From contig OZ253477.1 of NCBI GenBank assembly GCA_965261775.1, forward strand, positions 310,001 to 374,000: a stretch of 64,000 nucleotides of DNA, given 5' to 3'. The notes beneath the pieces were generated by a model. It did not search any database, had not been told where the DNA came from, and was given only the letters and a program-made list of their open reading frames with translations. Shown in pieces: positions 43,386 through 50,900 of the stretch. The stretch is from G965261775 sp965261775. Lineage in GTDB: Bacteria > Pseudomonadota > Gammaproteobacteria > Eutrophobiales > Eutrophobiaceae. The translations under genes were made by a program, and so were the position numbers. Every line of letters begins with the position of its first letter. Position 1 is the stretch's first letter.

Positions 43386-45417
43386 CTACACCGTTTTGAA
43401 TATAATCGCGTCCTCTTCCTGCCGGGCGCGGGTCTTGAAGGTCTGCACGGCATTGGCTTTCAACTGGTCGTTGCCCTTAAAACCTTCGTCCAGGCAGATG
43501 ACCTTTCGCGGGTTTGCCTCGGCGATGGCGTCAATGACTTCCTGATTGAGTTCTTTATCCAGGCAGATGAGCAAGGCACCTTCTTCAATGGAGAAAACAT
43601 CCTTGCCAGCCAGTTGAGCGTTTTTCGACTCTGGTGGTGAGCGGAATGCCGCTTTTTAGCAGCAGTTCATAAAGGATAGATTCTGTCCCGGAGGCCTTGT
43701 CGATATGGTCCACATGGTCGAATAATTGTTTTTCCATATCTTCAATTTTTTCGACGTCGCCTTCCCACACTTTGAAGTTGGAGCGGGCCAGCTTGAATAC
43801 TTTGAAGCCGAGGTCCAGGGATTTAGCATTAGATTTAGCATTAGATTTAGCATTTATCATTTCTGATTTAGCATTTTGGAAGAGATCATTTTTCTTCTTA
43901 AGTGCTAAATGTTCCATGTTAGATGATATATGTTCCGCCGCCCGGCGAATGCGTTCTTTGCCAATATCGGTTATCGTCTTGTAGCCTGCTTTATGGGCTT
44001 CGCTTGTGGGGTCGGTGGGTTCGGGTAGTTGTACGCAGATGAATTTGCGATTGCCGCTGTCTTCTTTGTTTAATTGCATTACTGCGTGGGCGGTGGTGCA
44101 AGAGCCAGCAAAAAAGTCTAAAACTATCGCTTCTTTGTCGGCCTGTGTAATCTCTATAAGATATTTTATTAGCTCACTAGGTTTTGAAAAACTAAACGGC
44201 ACATCAATTGCCAGAAGCTCCTTCGTCCCTTGTGAATTTGGGTAGTCATAAATTATATCTTCTGGATGAAGTGTTGCCCCTATATCATCATCCAAGTAAA
44301 CTTTAGGGTAAATGTTCCACTTTGATTGTTTCCCATCTTCATCAGTGAGGGGATTTTTTGAAGAACCCTTCGTAAATATGAGTTTGTGCCTATTTTGTTT
44401 GTATGTTTCTACAGACCAGCGCCATACTTTGTCAGCATTTGATAATGGTTTAACTATAGCACCATCGGTAGCATCATCAGGAAAAACAGTTCCCGGCGGT
44501 ATAATGAGACTGCCGTCAGGTGCCTCTATATAATACCTTTGATTTGGTCGCGAATCCAGAGATGGTTGGTATAGTGAAGCTCCACTTTGTTTATACTGCC
44601 TGCCGTCCTCATCTTTCCGATTATAATCGGCAGGATCGCAATTTTTTTTGACGCCAAACTCTTGTAATTCTATCTTATTTTTAGCGTATACTGAAATATA
44701 ATCCTTGGTGGGGCGGAAGTGAGTACCTTTGTCAGAAGTCCTTTTTGCAACCCTTGGCACGACTGATATTAAGTTTTCCTCTCCAAATACCAAGTCACAC
44801 AGCCCCTTCAAATTTGCCTGTTCATTATCATCAATACTGATAAAAATAACCCCATCTTCCCGTAACAGGTTGCGAGCAAGGTAAAGCCGTGGATACATCA
44901 TGTTGAGCCAACGAGAATGGTACCGTCCTTGTGTGTCTGTATTTGTTGAAAATTTGTTTCCCTCGCTGTCTTTCTGGCCGGTATATTCCAGATAGGTATC
45001 CAGCGTTTCGTTGTATTTGTCGGGATAGATGAATTCCTTGCCGGTGTTGTACGGCGGGTCGATATAGATCATCTTCACTTTGCCGAAGTAGGCTTTTTGC
45101 AGGAGCTTGAGCACTTCGAGATTATCGCCTTCAATGAACAGGTTTTCTGTCTCATCGAAATTCGCGGATTCGTCACGGGCCGGTTTTAGGGTGGCAACGC
45201 TTGGTTGCTGAATGATTTTCATACATTCAGCCTTGCCGGGCCAGTTCAGGCCAAAGCGTTCCTTGCCGGGGTCCACCCATTCACCCAGGGCGCGTTTAAG
45301 CTGGTCAAAGTCAATTTTGCCCTGGCTGAAGGCTTCCGGAAAAATTTGCTTAAGCCGCTCGCGCTTCTCCTCCGCGATGTCCATTGACTCCAGATTCATT
45401 TTTTCCGGTTCTGTCAT
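43386..45417 (-). pseudogene. mod: Type III methyltransferase Mod subunit, frameshifted near its 3' end and with altered SAM motif
   Basis: The main frame (45417-43585, 610 residues) has an N-terminal PEAFSQGKIDFDQLKRALG region, YIDPPYNTGKEF (motif IV) and IVLDFFAGSCTTAHAVMQ (motif I). The usual FxGxG is FAGSC here, a one-base Gly-to-Cys change at a SAM-contacting position. At 43621-43625 five T (A on the coding strand) appear where four would keep the frame. Beyond it, QLAGKDVFSIEEGALLI and ICLDKELNQEV continue to 43386 in the +1 frame. NAKS repeats (four copies in NAKSEMINAKSNAKSNAKS) come from heptamer-related DNA at about 43818-43875. Activity is doubtful. Confidence 0.88.
43818..43925. 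repeat. Heptamer-related repeat inside mod coding sequence (NAKS codon repeats)
   Basis: The plus strand reads ATTTAGCATTAG in a 12-bp register three times, then TTTATCATTTCTGATTTAGCATTTT. It is in frame and adds low-complexity residues between the conserved IGKERIRRA helix and LDLGFKVFKLARSNF. Similar words lie in res at about 41383-41435. Confidence 0.75.
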
Positions 45418-45502
45418 GTTTGCCCCCGGGTTATTTTATCTTGAAACGGATGTTGCATGTCATTCTGCCCGAAGGCTTTTTCACTAGCAAAGTATACGGT
45501 CA

Positions 45503-46021
45503 TCAATCAGCATTTCCGGCAGCCTTATTTCTCCACGTTCGATTTTGTATGATGGTTTTCCCATGACTTCTCCTATCAAGTGCGGGACACGGCTTTTTGC
45601 TTATGGGGTGTATGCGCGGGACAAAATCCTCGCCCCCAAAAAGCCAGACCCTGTACACCAGTTTACCATAGCAATAAAATTCAGAATCCTGGAGGGTGAG
45701 AAAATGATCTTCGCCCATTTTAATGCTTTTCAGCATCCCTTTGCGTATGGCAACGCCTGGCACTTGAGGAGTCGCGCCTTTGCCGGGCATTGCTTGTTTC
45801 CATGCCGTTTGCGGTCTGGATTTTCTGTACATTGGCGAGCAGTTGACCATCGCCCAGGGTATTCTGCTTGCCGACGCCAAACCTGGTGAGAAGCATACCA
45901 CTTCTGGCAGTCGCGCTAATTTCAAAGCTGGATTGCGGATCGGCTGGCCCTCGAAGGCGTTTACCACGGCACTGATAGCGTCTTGCTGATATTCCAGTGA
46001 TGGATCAAATTTAAGTTTCAT
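45503..46021 (-). pseudogene. Decayed second copy of res (N-terminal part)
   Basis: The first 28 residues (KLKFDPSLEYQQDAISAVV...) are nearly the same as the N-terminus of res at 41667. The rest is frame-scrambled, but it still shows GVAIRKGMLKSIKMGEDHFLTL against the intact VAIREGVLKSINIMKDHFRTL. All ATPase motifs are lost. It precedes mod, so an older res once lay upstream of the present operon. Confidence 0.8.
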
Positions 46022-46135
46022 ACCGCGGCCCCGGTATTGGCTTTATATTCCTCGTGGCGCATAAATTCGTTGATCTTTGCGGTGATAAGCTCCCGCCACC
46101 GGGTCAGGAAATCGTCGTAGCGATCCTTGCTTCAT
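46022..46135 (-). pseudogene. C-terminal fragment of an unknown gene upstream of the old res copy
   Basis: The minus strand reads KDRYDDFLTRWRELITAKINE and then FMRHEEYKANTGAAV before a TGA that overlaps the ATG of the res remnant (ATGA). That coupling suggests it was the preceding gene in an RM operon. The frame is lost beyond about 46135. Confidence 0.5.
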
Positions 46136-46159
46136 AAAGCTGGTTTCACCGGGATACAT

Positions 46160-46690
46160 TCAGATGGTCTGCCAGGTAGCAGCAATAGCCGACTGTAGCT
46201 CATCCTGAACGTCTTGAGGAATCACGTTACCTGCGCCACCGTTTATTACGTCATCGGTGGCAAAACCGGTCAGGGTTCATTGCCATCGGTGCCTTGCAGT
46301 ACCATCGCTTTGACGGTATCCACATCCCAGCTTGTGCCATCGGCAAATTCAATGGCGTTCAGCGCATATCCACTGGCGCCATACCAAAGGAAGTGCCTTT
46401 CAACTGTTATCATCTCGCCTGTACTTTGAATGGTCAGCAGCAGGTTCGTGTTAGAGCGGCTTGCCGTCACATCACCGGGGTCAATACCAGCAAGAAAGCG
46501 CAGCACATCTTGTCGATCTGCGCCGGTATCATAATTGCGGATCGTGATATTTCCGTCCCCTGTGGCAAACTCGCAGGTATCATTTCCAGCCTCGCCTGAC
46601 AGGTAATCGTTCGCACCAGCGCCACCGCGCAAGGTGTCATCGCCATCTCCCCCAAAGAGGTAGTCTCGACCAACACTGCTCCGGGACGAA
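46160..46690 (-). pseudogene. RTX-repeat gene remnant
   Basis: It contains RDYLFGGDGDDTLRGGAGAND, one block of the NDVLRFLxGI...NAIEFADGTSWD type and, after a frameshift near 46272, LTGFATDDVINGGAGN and the tail VIPQDVQDELQSAIAATWQT. The tail matches the C-terminus of the large RTX gene at 47976. It is a broken end piece of a second member of that family, separated from the intact gene by the palindromic array. Confidence 0.85.
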
Positions 46691-46755
46691 CTTCAATATC
46701 AGGGGCATCGGTACGCGAAGAACCGAAGCGCCCGGTTGATAAGGTACTCTCCCTC

Positions 46756-47585
46756 CCGTCATTCCCGTGGAAGCGGGAATCCAGTATACCCCCCGCTTGG
46801 CGTCATTCCCGTGGAAGCGGGAATCCAGTATACCCCCCGTTGGCGTCATTCCCGTGGAAGCGGGAATCCAGTATACCCCCTGCTTGGCGTCATTCCCGTG
46901 GAAGCGGGAATCCAGTATACCCCCCGCTTGGCGTCATTCCCGTGGAAGCGGGAATCCAGTATACCCCCCGTTGGCGTCATTCCCGTGGAAGCGGGAATCC
47001 AGTATACCCCCTGCTTGGCGTCATTCCCGTGGAAGCGGGAATCCAGTATACCCCCTGCTTGGCGTCATTCCCGTGGAAGCGGGAATCCAGTATACCCCCT
47101 GCTTGGCGTCATTCCCGCGGAAGCGGGAATCCAGTATACCCCCCGCTTGGCGTCATTCCCGTGGAAGCGGGAATCCAGTATACCCCCTGCTTGGCGTCAT
47201 TCCCGTGGAAGCGGGAATCCAGTATACCCCCCGCTTGGCGTCATTCCCGTGGAAGCGGGAATCCAGTATACCCCCCGCTTGGCGTCATTCCCGCGGAAGC
47301 GGGAATCCAGTATACCCCCCGCTTGGCGTCATTCCCGTGGAAGCGGGAATCCAGTATACCCCCCGCTTGGCGTCATTCCCGTGGAAGCGGGAATCCAGTA
47401 TACCCCCTTGGCGCTTGGCGTCATTCCCGTGGAAGCGGGAATCCAGTATACCCCCCGCTTGGCGTCATTCCCGTGGAAGCGGGAATCCAGTATACCCCCC
47501 CGCTTGGCGTCATTCCCGCGGAAGCGGGAATCCAGTATACCCCCCGCTTGGCGTTATTCCCGTGGAAGCGGGAATCCAGTATACC
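46756..47585. repeat. Array of 19 copies of a 44-bp unit with ATTCCC-N8-GGGAAT palindrome
   Basis: The 20-bp palindromic core ATTCCCGTGGAAGCGGGAAT starts at 46761 and recurs at 46805, 46848, 46892, 46936, 46979, 47023, 47067, 47111, 47155, 47199, 47243, 47287, 47331, 47375, 47423, 47467, 47512 and 47556. The spacing is 44 bp in most steps (43, 45 or 48 in a few). Between the cores is CCAGTATACCCCCYGCTTGGCGTC with small C-run changes. Four copies have GCGG in place of GTGG. The core fits the ATTCCC-N8-GGGAAT form of neisserial dRS3 elements. The three plus-strand frames are all open because the unit lacks stops, but this is not a protein. Confidence 0.95.
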
Positions 47586-47600
47586 CCCGCTTCCGCGAGG

Positions 47601-47975
47601 GGTGGCGGGGGCAGGCTCTCGGCGTAGCCGTCATTCCTGGTCGTCCCCCGCTTTCGCCTGTCTGGCGGCAGACAGGCGGGGACAAGCATTTGGCCCGCGA
47701 TACCTTGCGGCGTCTGCGGGTGAGACTGGAATTCCGGAATTAAGAAAATCTCCGTGTTTAGCGATAGAAGAGGGCGCCAGCCTCTTTTTTTTCTCTTGTT
47801 CAAGTAGTCCGATCGCCGCTATATTTTTTCAAAATATGGAATTTGGCGATGGCAAGGTAACACAAACCAGATTGCCTGGCCTATCCGGATGTGGCCGCGC
47901 TACCCGGGAAACCGCGCTGGACCAAAAAAGGGACCGCCTGAAGCGGTCCCTCTAAACAGCCTCTCAAAACAACTA
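47601..47975. other. Non-coding region downstream of the RTX gene
   Basis: It holds a degenerate piece of the array (GTCATTCCTGG near 47629) and a perfect 10-bp inverted repeat with a 4-nt loop, CGCCTGTCTG/CAGACAGGCG (47655-47678). The RTX terminator is at its right edge. No gene is seen. Confidence 0.6.
47923..47951 (-). terminator. Rho-independent terminator of the large RTX gene
   Basis: An 8-bp perfect stem GGGACCGC/GCGGTCCC (47930-47937/47943-47950) with a 5-nt loop is followed on the minus strand by a T6 run. It lies about 25 bp after the RTX stop codon. Confidence 0.85.
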
Positions 47976-50900
47976 TCAGCTGGTTTGCCAGGCGGCAGCA
48001 ATCACCGACTGTAGCTCATCCTGAACGTTTTGCGGAATCACACTATCAGCACCACTGGGCACATTGTAGGTCGCCATGGCAGTAACCAGTTGCTCAACCT
48101 GGTTGTTCAGCAATACCGAGGAGGACCCGACTTCAATGCGGTCCAACTGGTAATCAGCACCGCTGTACCAGTCGTCAATAGTCACCTGATCATCGGTGCC
48201 AGCGACAGTGATCTGCAGATGGTTGTCACTGCGGCTGAACCAGAGGTCTTCGACCGAGACATCCTCAAACCGGGCGGTATCAACGCTGGTGGCATTGGTA
48301 TCGTGGTTATACACCGTATCTGCACCATCGCCTGCACCGAACAGGTAGGTGTCACTACCGGCATCGCCGTGCAGGGAGTCGTTGTCCGCCCCTCCGCGCA
48401 GGGTATCATCGCCATCCTCTCCCCGGATAGTATCGTTCCCATCGCCACCGTTTATCACGTCATCGCTGGCATAACCGGTCAGGGTGTCGTTGCCATCGGT
48501 GCCTTGCAGCGCCATCGCTTTGATAGTATCCACATCCCAGCTCGTGCCATCGGCAAACTCAATAGCGTTCAGCGCATAACCGCCAGCGCCATCGTCATCA
48601 AAGTAGTTCCATACCGTAATCACGTCACCGGCACTGCCAACGGTCAGACGCAAGTAGGTACTGCTACGGCTGACCGTGACATCGCTGACGGCAATACCTT
48701 CCAAAAAGCGCAGCACATCGTTGCGCCCGGCACCGGTATCGTGGTTGGTGATGAGGGTGTTGCCGTCGCCCGAACCGAACAGGTAGGTATCATTACCGGC
48801 ACCGCCGTCAAGGATATCCCAACTGCCTGCACCACCGCGCAGGGTGTCATTGCCATTTTCCCCGGAGAGGGTGTCTTGACCATCACCGCCATCCAGTGTG
48901 TCGTTACCATCACCGCCATTCAAGGTATCGTTATCGTCATCGCCATTCAACGTATCGTTACCGTCACCGCCATTCAAGGTATCGTTATCGTCACCGCCGG
49001 ATAGTGTGTCGTCTCCGGCATCGCCGTAGAGCTTATCGTTGCCGCCCAGACCATTGATAACATCATCAGCGGTAGTGCCTTGGAGACTATCGTTACCTTC
49101 TGTAGCGTCGTCAGGGCCCGGAATCAACCCTTTAATGGTATCCACATCCCAGCTCGTGCCATCGGCAAATTCAATGGCGTTCAGCACAGAAGCGCCACGG
49201 CTGTGGAAGTGGTCCCGTACCGTAATCACCTCACCGGCACTGCCAACGGTCAGCAGCAAGCTGTTATCGCAGCGGCTGACCGTGACATCGCTGACGGCAA
49301 TACCTTCCAAAAAGCGCAGCACATCGTTGCGACCCGCACTGGTGTCGTGGTTTTTGATGATGGTGTCGCCATCGCCCGAACCGAACAGGTAGGTATCGTT
49401 ACCGGCACCGCCGTTGAGGGTATCCCCACTGCCTGCACCACCGCGCAGGGTGTCGTTACCAGCTTCTCCGTAAAGCTCGTCGTCGTTACCGGCGCCACCG
49501 TTTATCACGTCATCGCCATCTCCCCCATAGAGGAAGTCTCGACCATCACCGCCATCCAGGGTGTCATCGTCATTACCACCATAAAGCCGATCACAGTCAT
49601 CACCGCCATCCAGGGTGTCATCGCCATCTCCCCCATAGAGGACATCAGTACCATCACCGCCATCCAGGGTGTCATCGCCATCTTCCCCATAGAGGAGATT
49701 CCAACTACCAGCACCGCCATCCAGGCGGTCATCGCCATCTCCCCCATAGAGGACATCAATACCATCACCGCCGTTTATCACGTCATCGCTGGCAAAACCT
49801 CTCAGGGTGTCATCGCCATCGGTGCCTTGCAGTACCATCGCTTTGATGGTATCCACATCCCAGCTAGTGCCATCGGCAAACTCAATAGCGTTCAGCGCCC
49901 GCGTAAAACTACTGCTGGCACTATAGAGGTCGAAGAAGTAGTTCTGTACCGTAATCACCTCACCGGTACTGCCAACGGTCAGAAGCAAGTCGTCATAGTC
50001 ACGGCGGGCCGTGACATCGCTGGCGGCAATGCCCGCCAAAAAGCGCAGCACATCGTTGCTCCCGGTATCGCAGTTGTGGATAGTGGTGTTACCATCGCCC
50101 GCACCGAAAAGGTAGGTGTCGTTACCGGCACCGCCGTTGAGATAATCCCCATTACCAGCACCACCGCGCAGGGTGTCGTTATCAGCCCCTCCGTAAAGCG
50201 TGTCCTTACCCGCGCCACCGTTCAGCACATCGTCTCCGGCATAGCCGTAGAGGACATCGTCACCGCCGAGGCCATTGATGACATCATTAGTTGTAGAGCC
50301 GTAGAGAATATCGTTACCTTTTGTAGCGAAAGCGTCCGGAACAAACCCTTTAATGGTATCCACATCCCAACTCGTGCCATCGGCAAACTCGATAGTGTTC
50401 AGCGCATAACCGCCAGCGCCATCCTGAAGGAAGTAGTTATTCACGGTAATCACTTCACCGGTACTGCCAATGGTCAGAAGCAAGTGGTTACGGTGGCCAC
50501 GGCTAGCCGTGACATCGCTGACGGCAATGCCTTCCAGAAAGCGCAGCACATCGTTGCTCCCGGCAGCGGTATCGTGGTTGTTGATAGTAGTGTTGCCATC
50601 GCCCGCACCGAACAGGTAGGTATCATTACCGGCACCGCCGTTGAGATAGTCATTGGCACCAGCACCACCGCGCAAGGTATCGTCGCCATCTCCCCCATAG
50701 AGCGAGTCTCGACCGTCACCGCCATTCAAGGTATCGTTGTCGTCACCGCCATACAGGGTATCGTTATCGTCACCACCGGATAATGTGTCGTCTCCGGCAT
50801 CGCCGTAGAGGACATCGTCACCGCCGAGGCCATTGATGACATCATTAGTTGTAGAGCCGTAGAGAGTATCGTTACCTTCTGTAGCGTCGTCAGCACCCGG

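Noticed and set aside
46756..47585. CRISPR array
   Set aside because: The segments between the palindromic cores are the same in every unit, so there are no spacers, and no cas gene is present.
46736..47955. Three long overlapping plus-strand frames (286-371 codons) over the palindrome array
   Set aside because: They are translations of a 44-bp unit that lacks stop codons; they repeat the same short peptide in all three frames and have no ribosome site.
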